From assembly GCA_018303205.1 (NCBI GenBank), contig JAGVYP010000019.1, forward strand, positions 1-49,809: a DNA stretch of 49,809 nucleotides. The letters are read 5' to 3'. The stretch comes from Candidatus Woesearchaeota archaeon (GTDB taxonomy: Archaea > Nanobdellota > Nanobdellia > Woesearchaeales > JAGWAF01). Under the pieces are notes generated by a model, which was given only the letters and a program-made list of their open reading frames with translations, was not told the DNA's origin and did not search any database. Made by a program: the position numbers and the translations under genes. Positions 1-7,287 of the stretch are shown here, one piece after another. Numbering within the stretch: position 1 is the stretch's first letter; each line of letters starts with the position of its first letter.

Positions 1-41
1 TAAAATAAATATTATAATATAAAATATAGAAAATAATATAT

Positions 42-608
42 TTGAAAACCGAAACCTTCAAATACCACACTTCCTCTGAAACATACATGGTCTTTGCACA
101 GCAACCTAATCAAGAACAAGTTGATCTTGCAAATGCTATGGGACCACCACCCCAAGCTCCCAAAAAGAAAGGACTCTTTGGAGGAGGCATTTCCTTTGAT
201 CTTTCCAGTCATAAGAAACCACTTGAAGGACAGACAGGAGAAACAAACGCACTTTCACAAGAAGTAAATGCGATCAGCAGAAGACTACGCATGTTAGAAG
301 ATAGAACACAAAATATGCGCGACAAAATGCAAATTCTTGACCAAAATATGCTTGAAAATAACAAGAAACTCCTTGCAGAAGTCAAAACGAATAATGATGA
401 CATCAGAGAGATCAAGCAAAATATGAGCGAGATACAAAACAAGATCCTACTCCTGATCAAGGAACTTCGTTTGTCTGCAAAAAAAGAAGATGTTGATGTC
501 ATGATGAAATACACTGAACTCTGGCAACCCCAAAACTTTGTAACCCGGGAGCAAGTAGAAAAAATAGCAAGAGAAATTTTTGAAGAGTATACCCATCAAA
601 ATATGTGA
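42..608 (+). CDS. coiled-coil protein, function unknown
   Basis: A 188-residue soluble protein of no family I recognise. After a Pro/Lys/Gly-rich stretch (about residues 30-55), residues 70-150 carry heptad-like Leu/Ile/Met spacing (LEDRTQNMRDKMQILDQNML) typical of a long coiled coil, then a short C-terminal part. The gene opens with TTG at 42, which has a TATA-like run centred about 25 bases upstream; an ATG at 87 is a fair alternative start. The next gene (833) also encodes a coiled-coil protein and lies near three related membrane proteins, so the group may form one envelope or cytoskeletal assembly. That link is inference only. A structured repeat fills the gap downstream. Confidence 0.6.
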   Translation: MKTETFKYHTSSETYMVFAQQPNQEQVDLANAMGPPPQAPKKKGLFGGGISFDLSSHKKPLEGQTGETNALSQEVNAISRRLRMLEDRTQNMRDKMQILDQNMLENNKKLLAEVKTNNDDIREIKQNMSEIQNKILLLIKELRLSAKKEDVDVMMKYTELWQPQNFVTREQVEKIAREIFEEYTHQNM

Positions 609-646
609 AAGAAAAGAATCAAAATATAAACTTCTTAACAAGAAAA

Positions 647-753
647 AAAAAGTCATTGCCTTGGAGCAAAACCAGAAAACAACTCGATTCATGCAGAGTT
701 GTTTTCGTAAAACCTCCGATCGAAGGAGGAGCAGATCTCCGCAATGACTTTTT
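647..753 (+). repeat. structured repeat family 1, copy A
   Basis: The ends form a 13-bp perfect stem (AAAAAGTCATTGC with its complement at 741-753). Inside are the conserved CCTTGGAGCAAAACCAG, a hairpin GAAAACAACTC/GAGTTGTTTTC closing on the loop GATTCATGCA, a second hairpin ACCTCCGATCGAAGGAGG, and the conserved tail GAGCAGATCTCC. GGAG near the 5' end can pair with CTCC near the 3' end. A 10-bp direct repeat, ATAAACTTCT, lies at 626-635 and 776-785, either side. Family 1 has five copies here, all in + orientation. Confidence 0.8.
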
Positions 754-832
754 AGAAAAGGAAAAGGACTTCTAAATAAACTTCTCGAAACCTTTAAATA
801 GAGCACGTTCTAAATCAGAAAAGAGGTGTTGC

Positions 833-1495
833 ATGGGTGTATTTGACTTTCTGAAAAAGAAAGATCATCAGGAAGCAATGATGATGGGAGAAATGCCTGC
901 CCAAGCACATGACGAGCTTATGAGCCATGCAGAAAAACCAATCGGAACTCCTACACAAGATGTGTTAAATTTTCGCAAACAAGGTTACACTGATAATCAG
1001 ATAGTACAAACCTTACAACGCCAAGGCTACGAGCCTGCACAGATTTATGACGCTTTAAACCAAGCTGAGCTTATGGGAGGAGTACGCCAAATGCCAACGC
1101 AGGAAGCACCACAAATGACACAACAACAGCAAATGATTCCCGGAGGACCCTTACCCTTACAACAACCTTCAGAAGATTTTGAAGAAATGGCAGAATCCAT
1201 CATTGACCAAAAATGGAAAAGCTTCTCAGGAGAACTCCAGAAAATAACACAATGGAAGGATGACCTTAACACACGCTTAAGCAAAGTAGAACAAAGCTTG
1301 CAAGACGTTAAAGGAGATTTGGATAATATTCATGCCGCGCTGGTAGGAAAACTTAATGACTATGATAAGAATTTACTCAATATAGGAACAGAAATAAAAG
1401 CAATGGAAAAAGTCTTTCAAAAAGTCATTCCTACTTTTACAGAAAACGTACAAGAACTCGCTGAAGTAACTAAAAACTTAAAGAAAACTCGTTAG
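833..1495 (+). CDS. coiled-coil protein with N-terminal helical repeat
   Basis: A 220-residue soluble protein, not recognised. Residues 45-85 hold a short helical module (QGYTDNQIVQTLQRQGYEPA) resembling a doubled UBA-like or helix-turn-helix unit. A Gln/Pro/Met-rich linker follows, then a coiled coil over about residues 125-215 (IDQKWKSFSGELQKITQWKD). The ATG at 833 has an SD-like GAGGTG 6-10 bases before it and a TTTAAATA box at 793-800, so the transcript has a short leader, unlike the leaderless genes nearby. It ends 6 bases from the converging membrane-protein operon. Together with the first gene of the window it looks like a partner of those membrane proteins, but this is unproven. Confidence 0.6.
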   Translation: MGVFDFLKKKDHQEAMMMGEMPAQAHDELMSHAEKPIGTPTQDVLNFRKQGYTDNQIVQTLQRQGYEPAQIYDALNQAELMGGVRQMPTQEAPQMTQQQQMIPGGPLPLQQPSEDFEEMAESIIDQKWKSFSGELQKITQWKDDLNTRLSKVEQSLQDVKGDLDNIHAALVGKLNDYDKNLLNIGTEIKAMEKVFQKVIPTFTENVQELAEVTKNLKKTR

Positions 1496-1501
1496 CATTC
1501 A

Positions 1502-2071
1502 TTATTCTTCTATGGTCAATCTTTGAATCGCAATCATAGCAATAAGTAAAACAACAATCATACCGAGCACTTTGGTATTGAAAAGAGTTTGAAAAAAAGC
1601 ACCTTGTTGCGTTCCTTCTGCCCCCGTACCTACAAGTTGAGTTTCATTTCCAATATAAGGGCCTGTTGCACCAGGACCAGGAACACCACCTCGCTCTGAA
1701 AAAACACTCGTAATACTACCAATAAGAATCAGGAGTAAAATGATAAAAGTCCACCAGCCAATATGCTTATGATAAGGACCTGAGCTCAACAATGTTTCCG
1801 GTTTGACACCAAAAATACCAAAGGCCATCAACATAAAGATAATGATAATAAAGAAAACAACAAGAATAGGGGTCATACGACCAATAATATCAATAACCAC
1901 TTGAGAAAATAAAGTCATAATAGCAAGAAGAAAAGCAATCATACCTGCTAAAGCTCTTCTTTCTTTCAAAATACTCATGGAAAGAATTGCATAAACAAGC
2001 ACAAGGACTAATAAGAAAGGAAAAAGAATACTAAAGTTTTGCAAAAATCCTATATCAAGGATGGATGCCAT
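1502..2071 (-). CDS. multi-pass membrane protein, paralogue 1 of 3
   Basis: A 189-residue membrane protein with about five hydrophobic segments (near residues 12-32, 40-62, 65-88, 108-125 and 165-185). Its N-terminal pattern ILFPFLLVLVLVYAIL followed by a second helix ending in MIAF is shared with the proteins encoded at 2080-2676 and 3114-3692, so the three are paralogues. It is translated 8 bases after the gene at 2080-2676 ends, with an SD-like AAGGTGAGC before its ATG, so both are one operon. It lacks the Gly/His-rich tail seen in the other two. The function is unknown; a pore-like or scaffold role is only a guess. Confidence 0.65.
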   Translation of the reverse strand: MASILDIGFLQNFSILFPFLLVLVLVYAILSMSILKERRALAGMIAFLLAIMTLFSQVVIDIIGRMTPILVVFFIIIIFMLMAFGIFGVKPETLLSSGPYHKHIGWWTFIILLLILIGSITSVFSERGGVPGPGATGPYIGNETQLVGTGAEGTQQGAFFQTLFNTKVLGMIVVLLIAMIAIQRLTIEE

Positions 2072-2079
2072 TGCTCACC

Positions 2080-2676
2080 TTAATGACCGCCGTGGCCGCC
2101 CTTACCTAAACCTTCAAAAAAGCTTTTGATACCATCACCAAAGTGACCTTCCCCAGGCTCTTTGGTAACAAACCAGACGATAAGAGTAAAGATGAGGATA
2201 ATAACAATAACAGCTTGCACTTCTGAATTATCCAGGAAAGACCAGAAAGCTCCACCGTATTGAGCATAACCAGCAGCACGCAAGAAAATCCAGATAATAG
2301 CAATAAAAGAAATAAGAACAATAAAACCAGACATGGACTCTGTCCAACCAGATTTTCCAGCAAATAATCCTATTAAGATAAGAAACATAACAATAGCAAC
2401 CAGTAAGATAGCAACATTAGGAATAGCAGCATTAACAATATTTACAGGATCTGAATTTGGAGGATAAACACCCATAATATGAGGAACAACAACAAGAAGA
2501 GAGATCACTAAAGAAATAACAATATTATATTTTTTAGCATCTTCATCCTTATGACCTAAAACTCCTGATTTTTGTAACGCAACAAAAGAAAGTACAAAGA
2601 AGAGAGCAAAAGGAAGCCATAAGTCTTGTAAGCCGATATTTGTAAGAACCTGTCCTATATTACCCGTATATGCCAT
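2080..2676 (-). CDS. multi-pass membrane protein, paralogue 2, Gly/His-rich tail
   Basis: A 198-residue membrane protein with about five hydrophobic segments. It begins with LQDLWLPFALFFVLSFVALQ, matching the first helix of its two paralogues. Its C-terminus ends GLGKGGHGGH, a short Gly/His-rich tail that could bind metal. It is the first gene of a two-gene operon with 1502-2071. A TATA box (GTTTATATAGG on the minus strand, about 2713-2724) and a short leader carrying GGGGTAG precede the ATG. A family-1 repeat lies just upstream of this promoter. I do not recognise the family beyond the paralogy inside this window. Confidence 0.65.
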   Translation of the reverse strand: MAYTGNIGQVLTNIGLQDLWLPFALFFVLSFVALQKSGVLGHKDEDAKKYNIVISLVISLLVVVPHIMGVYPPNSDPVNIVNAAIPNVAILLVAIVMFLILIGLFAGKSGWTESMSGFIVLISFIAIIWIFLRAAGYAQYGGAFWSFLDNSEVQAVIVIILIFTLIVWFVTKEPGEGHFGDGIKSFFEGLGKGGHGGH

Positions 2677-2755
2677 GTTCTACCCCTTTTTGAATAAACT
2701 CTTTTACCTCTTACCCTATATAAACCTTTTGATTGAAAAAACATACTTACCCACA

Positions 2756-3043
2756 GGAAGGTCATTGCCTTAGAGCAAAATCAGATTTTCGAGCGATTCA
2801 TGCCAGATTTTTAATAAAATCTGGTAAAAACTTGTGGGTTTCGCTTTGCTCAAGCCCACTAACAGAAACAGTGCACGATCATAAATTTATGAGTAGCATC
2901 GTGCATGCGACTTTATGTCGCATCTGTTTCTACCAGATCCCATGGAAATGCAACATTTCTAGGGGCTCAAGAAACAAAAGGTTTCTTTGAGCTTTGTTAA
3001 AGATCTGTGAGGGACGAGCAGTAGATCTCCGCAATGACCTTCC
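2756..3043 (+). repeat. structured repeat family 1, copy B, enlarged by extra hairpins
   Basis: The terminal stem GGAAGGTCATTGC pairs perfectly with 3031-3043. The conserved parts CCTTAGAGC, GATTCATGCC and GAGCAGTAGATCTCC mark it as family 1. It is 288 bases long, not about 105, because a set of nested hairpins replaces the middle: ATCTGG/CCAGAT enclosing AGAAACAG/CTGTTTCT, which encloses TGCACGAT/ATCGTGCA and TGCGAC/GTCGCA; and separately GCTCAAGAAAC/GTTTCTTTGAGC. It accounts for most of the 437-base gap between the two minus-strand membrane genes. Confidence 0.75.
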
Positions 3044-3113
3044 AAAGAAGAATAGAGGATAAAACAGAGAGACAGATAAAATTGATAAAAAAAAATAAGA
3101 AGACTAAAAAGCA

Positions 3114-3692
3114 TTAATGATGTTCAGATTTATGCATACTGCCACCACCGCCACTTTTACCGCTTGAGGTTACCCAGTAAATAAATGCTATGACAAGAAC
3201 AATAAAGACAATAGCAGCAACAGCAGAACTTGTCCAATACGCACTCAACCAATCCCAAACTACTTCCAGATACGTCTTGCCATTTTTTGTCGTGATCGCA
3301 TTCAAAAAGATAAAAACAATACCAAAGAACATGATAACCATAAAGATAACATTCCAATAACTATTCAAAGCAAAATCTTCTCCTTGTTTTGCAAAACTTC
3401 CCGCAAGCATCAAAAACAAGACAGAAAGCAGCAAGAGAACAACAATCTGACTAGAAACGGTAAAAATGATTTCTACAATTTTAGAGGAAGCAATAACAAA
3501 AAAGCCAAGAACAAAAGCCATCATCGCATTCAAGTTCTTCTTGGTTTCCCCATTTTCTGTTCCCAATACTTTTGTTTTTTCTAAGATAGCAAAGACCAGA
3601 GTAAAAACAAGAAGAAAAGGCAGGATAACATCATAGACTCCTAGCCTATCAAAAAATTGTACAATATCTACAAGAGCACTATTTTCTGGCAT
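3114..3692 (-). CDS. multi-pass membrane protein, paralogue 3, Gly/His-rich tail
   Basis: A 192-residue membrane protein with about five hydrophobic segments, starting LGVYDVILPFLLVFTLVFAI and so related to the proteins at 1502-2071 and 2080-2676. A charged loop (KTKVLGTENGETKKN, near residues 38-52) resembles the KSGVLGHKDEDAKK loop of paralogue 2, which supports common descent of those two. The tail, SGGGGSMHKSEHH, is again rich in Gly and His. The ATG follows AAGGGGT, and a minus-strand TATA box (TTTAAATAG) lies at about 3716-3724. It is transcribed separately from the 2676 operon, with a repeat between them. The function is unknown. Confidence 0.65.
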   Translation of the reverse strand: MPENSALVDIVQFFDRLGVYDVILPFLLVFTLVFAILEKTKVLGTENGETKKNLNAMMAFVLGFFVIASSKIVEIIFTVSSQIVVLLLLSVLFLMLAGSFAKQGEDFALNSYWNVIFMVIMFFGIVFIFLNAITTKNGKTYLEVVWDWLSAYWTSSAVAAIVFIVLVIAFIYWVTSSGKSGGGGSMHKSEHH

Positions 3693-3816
3693 ACCCCTTC
3701 TTTGATATCTGGTCTATTTAAACTTTTCGAACAGAAAATGACGTATGATAAATCCCTAAATTTTTCTTTTTTTCCTATAAAAAAAACATCAAAAATGATT
3801 AAAAGTCACCGCCATC

Positions 3817-3824
3817 TTTATATA
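3817..3824 (+). promoter_or_regulatory. TATA box of the translin gene
   Basis: TTTATATA centred 26.5 bases before the ATG at 3847, which implies a leaderless transcript and supports that ATG over an in-frame codon 15 bases upstream. Confidence 0.55.
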
Positions 3825-3846
3825 CACCTCTTTGTTCTGTAATGTC

Positions 3847-4413
3847 ATGATCCTTGACCAAAAAGAATTCAAAGAAATTGCCAAACACCTTGAAGACTTT
3901 GAAAAGAAAAGAGAAGAACAAATTGCAAAGTCAAGAGAAGTCATTAAACTTTCCAAGCAGATTATTTACAGTCTGCATAGAAATGATCTCAAAGAAGCGG
4001 AAAAATATGTTCTTGCAATTAAAAAAGAAATGAAATTGCTTTCTCCAAAAGATTATGATACTGGAATGGTAAGTGTTGCTTTCCAGGAGTATGGCGAAGC
4101 ATTATGCTTTTTTCATTTTGTAAAAGAGAAAAAGATCCCTACTGCTAAAGCATTGAATTTAGATCCTGAATCATATCTCATGGGATTATGTGATCTTACA
4201 GGAGAACTCATGCGCAGAGGTGTGAATGCCGTCATTAAAAAAGATTACGATGAGGCAATACTTTGCAAAGACACGGTTGATGAAATCTATGGCGCTTTTC
4301 TTGCTTTTGATTTTCGCAATGGCGAGCTCAGAAAAAAATTCGACAGCATCAAATGGAACCTGAAAAAATTAGAAGACGTAGCATACGATATTAAGACCAA
4401 GTTAGAGAAATGA
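3847..4413 (+). CDS. archaeal translin/TRAX-family protein
   Basis: A 188-residue, nearly all-helical protein that matches the translin superfamily in length and pattern. The motifs QEYGEALCFF (mid-protein) and LCDLTGELMRRGVNAV (around residue 120) are characteristic, as is the C-terminal FDFRNGELRKKFDSIKWNLK. In eukaryotes translin and TRAX form C3PO, an RNA- and DNA-binding nuclease complex with acidic catalytic residues on TRAX. Archaeal homologues are RNA-binding or RNase-like, and the Glu residues in these helices would be the candidate catalytic positions. Translation most likely starts at 3847. It stands alone, with a family-1 repeat downstream. Confidence 0.85.
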   Translation: MILDQKEFKEIAKHLEDFEKKREEQIAKSREVIKLSKQIIYSLHRNDLKEAEKYVLAIKKEMKLLSPKDYDTGMVSVAFQEYGEALCFFHFVKEKKIPTAKALNLDPESYLMGLCDLTGELMRRGVNAVIKKDYDEAILCKDTVDEIYGAFLAFDFRNGELRKKFDSIKWNLKKLEDVAYDIKTKLEK

Positions 4414-4451
4414 TGCAAAAAGAACACCGTGATCAGATCATGCAAATGCAT

Positions 4452-4555
4452 TACGATCATTGCCTTGGAGCACAACCAGAAAAACAAGTGATTCATGCAG
4501 CTTGTTTTTCGCAATGCCTGCGAGGGACGAGCAGTAGATCTCCGCAATGATCGTA
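4452..4555 (+). repeat. structured repeat family 1, copy C
   Basis: A 12-bp perfect terminal stem, TACGATCATTGC with GCAATGATCGTA. The conserved CCTTGGAGCACAACCAG is followed by a hairpin GAAAAACAAG/CTTGTTTTTC closing on GATTCATGCA, then GCGAGGGACGAGCAGTAGATCTCC. The outer bases of the terminal stem (TACGA/TCGTA) differ from those of other copies but are still paired. Confidence 0.8.
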
Positions 4556-4640
4556 GAAAAAAAGAATAAAAATAAATAAGATAAAGAAAGATAAAAATAC
4601 AAAAATAAAAATTGATAAAAAAAACATAAAAAACCAGAAA

Positions 4641-5204
4641 ATGATAAACATCATCAAATTTCTTTTTGAACTGGGAAATGCAAAGCGAGTAAAAAGATCA
4701 GGATGGTGGCTGGCAGGCATTAAAGATCCTGAGTCTATTGCAGAACATATGTGGAGAGCAACCATTCTTGGAAACCTAATCGCAGAAGAGGAAGGTGCGA
4801 ATACCTCTAAGGTCATGAAGATGTTATTGTTTCATGATATTCCTGAAATACGCTTAAATGACACCCATAAAGTAGGCGCGCGCTATATGAACACCAAAGA
4901 AGCAGAGCACAAAGCTTTGGAAGAACAAATACAAGACCTTTTCTCAACACTCAAAAACGAGATCATGCAATTATGGAAAGAAATGCACGAACTTAAAACC
5001 AAAGAAGCTATCGTCGCAAAAGACGCTGACCTTTTGGAATGCGCATTCCAGGCAAAAGAATACCAAGATCAAGGATATACATGTTGCCAAGACTGGATCA
5101 ACAACGTAAGAAAAAAACTCCAAACCAAAACAGCAAAACAATTGCTTTCTCTTCTGGAAAAAAATTCTTCTACTTCCTGGTGGAATGGACTAAAAAAAAT
5201 ATAG
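4641..5204 (+). CDS. HD-domain 5'-deoxynucleotidase, YfbR/HDDC2 type
   Basis: A 187-residue metal-dependent phosphohydrolase. The HD signature is complete: H36 in SIAEHMWRA, H65-D66 in LLFHDIPEI, and D128/D130 in VAKDADLLE. KRVKRSGWW near residues 15-23 matches the Arg/Trp substrate-pocket region of YfbR. This family dephosphorylates deoxynucleoside 5'-monophosphates such as dUMP and dAMP in the cytosol. With ThyA, Tmk and dUTPase encoded elsewhere in the window it probably tunes dNTP pools; that role is inferred. The start at 4641 has no clear TATA box or SD, because the 90 bases before it are a purine-rich AT run. Family length fits. Confidence 0.8.
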   Translation: MINIIKFLFELGNAKRVKRSGWWLAGIKDPESIAEHMWRATILGNLIAEEEGANTSKVMKMLLFHDIPEIRLNDTHKVGARYMNTKEAEHKALEEQIQDLFSTLKNEIMQLWKEMHELKTKEAIVAKDADLLECAFQAKEYQDQGYTCCQDWINNVRKKLQTKTAKQLLSLLEKNSSTSWWNGLKKI

Positions 5205-5449
5205 ATTTAAAGTAAATTTGTTATTCTTTTCTATTATTTTCATTCCTTTTTCTTTTATGTCTTCTCCAATTATCCTTTTTAAAAAAAAAATTCAAAAACA
5301 ATATGAAAAAAACACAAACAAGAATACAAGATAAACCGTGTAATAGAAAAGAAGAGAATTATCAAAAACATGAAAAAAATATTCTTTAGCAAAGAGCACA
5401 GCGTCTGAAGTGAAGATTTTTATAGGGGTGCAGATTCCTCATTTCTAAG
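5205..5449 (+). other. 245-base gap without a gene
   Basis: AT-rich sequence with a long A-run near 5280. The only feature I can support is the TATA-like TTTTTATAGG at about 5417-5426, serving the gene at 5450. Confidence 0.5.
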
Positions 5450-6124
5450 ATGTCTAATCCTATTTTTACTGTTCTTTATAGAAAAATAAGAGCGCACTAT
5501 GCTGCTCATCCTGAAGCTGTCCGTTTTATAGGTATTACCGGAGAGTATGCTGCAGGAAAAACCTGGTTTAGTGAAGCGTTTGCTCGATATCTTAGAGAAC
5601 AGAAAATTGATGCACATCCTCTTGAGACAGATATGTACTTTCTTTTTTCAAAGGCAGAACGTTTTGCTCTTGAGGCACGACTACGAGAGGAAGGGCAATT
5701 GGAAGAGAGAAGGCATGAAGGCTATACCTTAGATACTGATCGTTGGCTCACGCATCTTCGCCAATTAAGAGAGCGTACACCTGTATCAGATAGGGGGTTA
5801 TATCAAAGAAAGACAGGAGAAAAAGACCTGGTTCTTGAAGTTTCTTTTAATGGTCAAGAAAAATGGGTTTTATTTGACGGAGTCTGGGTTTCAGGACAAC
5901 CGATAAGGCAATACATGGATGTGATGGTGCAACTCTTAGCAGAGGAAGGAGTGAGAAGGGAAAGAGCACGTCTTAGGGCAGCGAGTCTGAACATACCGTA
6001 TGAGCAAACACCTGAACGCTTTAGGGGCATTGATGAACTCACACGAAGATGCTTATGCAGAGACCCTGAAGATATCGTTATTAATAATTCAAACTTTGAC
6101 AATCCTGTTTTGGTAAAAAAATGA
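5450..6124 (+). CDS. P-loop kinase, uridine kinase/phosphoribulokinase-like
   Basis: A 224-residue cytosolic P-loop protein. The Walker A motif GEYAAGKT lies at residues 31-38 after a hydrophobic strand (RFIGIT), as in uridine kinase, pantothenate kinase and related PRK-like enzymes. DTDRWL (near residue 95) and LFDGVWV (near 142) fit the substrate-Asp and Walker-B-like positions of that fold, and the late helix rich in Arg (ERARLRAAS) fits the lid. The substrate cannot be read from sequence. The stop overlaps the start of a HAD phosphatase by 4 bases (ATGA), so kinase and phosphatase are translationally coupled and may act on related sugar or nucleoside phosphates. Confidence 0.65.
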   Translation: MSNPIFTVLYRKIRAHYAAHPEAVRFIGITGEYAAGKTWFSEAFARYLREQKIDAHPLETDMYFLFSKAERFALEARLREEGQLEERRHEGYTLDTDRWLTHLRQLRERTPVSDRGLYQRKTGEKDLVLEVSFNGQEKWVLFDGVWVSGQPIRQYMDVMVQLLAEEGVRRERARLRAASLNIPYEQTPERFRGIDELTRRCLCRDPEDIVINNSNFDNPVLVKK

Positions 6125-6771
6125 TTAAAGCAATGATCTTTGATATGGACGGAGTGTTGTCTGATACTGAAAAATCACGGTTTCTTATTTTAAAAAAAAT
6201 TCTCAAAAAAGAAGGCATATCTCTAGATGAAAGCTATTCTAAAAAATTTATTGGTTTGAAATTAGAAAGAATCTTTTCAAAATATTTTAAGGATAAACAT
6301 CTCGATGTCTCACGAATAAGAAAAGAAAAAGACAGAATCATACAATCTCATCCGGAAAAATACATCTTGGGATATCCGGGAACAAAAGAATGTTTGCAGA
6401 GATTATCTGATGATGGACTCCAGTTAGCAGTATGTTCATCTTCAAAAAAAGAAAGTATTCACTTTGCGTTAACCTCCCTTGGTATCCTTGGTTTCTTTTC
6501 ATTGATCATAAGCTCGGATGAGGTCAAAGAACAAAAACCATCACCAGAAATCTATTTGCTCGCATTACGCAAGCTTTGCTTAACACCTTCTGAATGCCTT
6601 GTTATTGAAGATAGCAAGATAGGAATAGAAGCTGCGCATCGTGCTGGAATAAAGTGTATAGGCATTACCAGCAATTTTCAAAAAGATGAGCTCAAAGAAG
6701 CTGATAGAGTGGTATCCTCTTTAGACGAAATAAATACCTCACTCATTCGATTGTTTGAAAATACTAACTAA
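6121..6771 (+). CDS. HAD-superfamily phosphatase, beta-phosphoglucomutase-like
   Basis: A 216-residue subfamily IA haloacid-dehalogenase enzyme. All four motifs are present: DMDGVLSD (nucleophile D8, acid D10), CSSSKKES (motif II Ser), KPSPEIY (motif III Lys) and VIEDSKIGIEAA (motif IV acidic pair). The helical cap lies between residues 15 and 85. Members hydrolyse or transfer phosphate on small metabolites such as sugar phosphates, phosphoglycolate or pyrimidine nucleotides. It is coupled to the upstream P-loop kinase by a 4-base overlap. Its 3' end overlaps the converging NDK-like gene by 8 bases. The exact substrate is unknown. Confidence 0.8.
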   Translation: MIKAMIFDMDGVLSDTEKSRFLILKKILKKEGISLDESYSKKFIGLKLERIFSKYFKDKHLDVSRIRKEKDRIIQSHPEKYILGYPGTKECLQRLSDDGLQLAVCSSSKKESIHFALTSLGILGFFSLIISSDEVKEQKPSPEIYLLALRKLCLTPSECLVIEDSKIGIEAAHRAGIKCIGITSNFQKDELKEADRVVSSLDEINTSLIRLFENTN

Positions 6772-7219
6772 GATTCATCCCAAGGATTTCAAAATCTTCT
6801 TGTAATTCCTCTTCATCCTGAGGACAATGAAATCCATTATAAGCAAAGGTAATTTTTCCCTGGATCATATTCTTTTTTTGTCCTTGACCAAACTTCGCAC
6901 GCAAGCTATCTTCATGAGTATCCTGATATCCTATGAAATGACCCAGATCTCTTCTAAGAATAGAGAGGGTATCTCCTTGACGATGCTGAAGAACAAAAAC
7001 AATAAAGGTAGTTCCCCACTTGTTCTTTTGATATCCTGAAAGATAGACCTCTCTTTCCTCATTTGAAAATTCCCCATATTTTTTCTTAACAAAAGACACC
7101 CAGGAAGAAAACTTTTTTTTCCGCAGAATCGTATAACCTTTTTTCTCTAAGTACTGCTGTATCTCTTTTTCTTTTTTTACTACCTCAGGCTTCAAAAGCA
7201 ACAAGGAAATATCATCCAT
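6764..7219 (-). CDS. nucleoside diphosphate kinase-like protein with shifted active-site histidine
   Basis: A 151-residue ferredoxin-fold protein. It opens with SLLLLKPEVV, matching the NDK start and keeping K10, and continues through RRDLGHFIGYQDTHEDSLRAKFG, which follows the NDK substrate region in order. In usual NDKs the phosphorylated His comes 13 residues after the Arg of the RADFG-like motif; here that place is Gln (Q120 in KKNMIQG). An 11-residue longer path leads to YNGFHCPQDEEEL, where N128-x-x-H131 resembles the Nxx-His signature. The protein may thus be active with a remodelled loop, or not a kinase. The ATG at 7219 is chosen because a minus-strand box TTTTTATAGG is centred about 25 bases upstream. 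Confidence 0.7.
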   Translation of the reverse strand: MDDISLLLLKPEVVKKEKEIQQYLEKKGYTILRKKKFSSWVSFVKKKYGEFSNEEREVYLSGYQKNKWGTTFIVFVLQHRQGDTLSILRRDLGHFIGYQDTHEDSLRAKFGQGQKKNMIQGKITFAYNGFHCPQDEEELQEDFEILGMNLS

Positions 7220-7257
7220 GCTCCTATAAAACACTGCTCCTATAAAAAGCCATAACC

Positions 7258-7267
7258 TTTATATATC
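7258..7267 (+). promoter_or_regulatory. TATA box of aspS
   Basis: TTTATATATC centred about 26 bases before the ATG at 7288. This supports a leaderless start there and not at the upstream in-frame GTG. The divergent NDK-like gene has its own box at about 7239-7248. Confidence 0.6.
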
Positions 7268-7287
7268 GTGTGGTATCCTCCTCACAT

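Noticed and set aside
2733-2990. 85-codon open frame on the plus strand
   Set aside because: It is made of the hairpins of family-1 copy B; the peptide mirrors the inverted repeats and not a protein.
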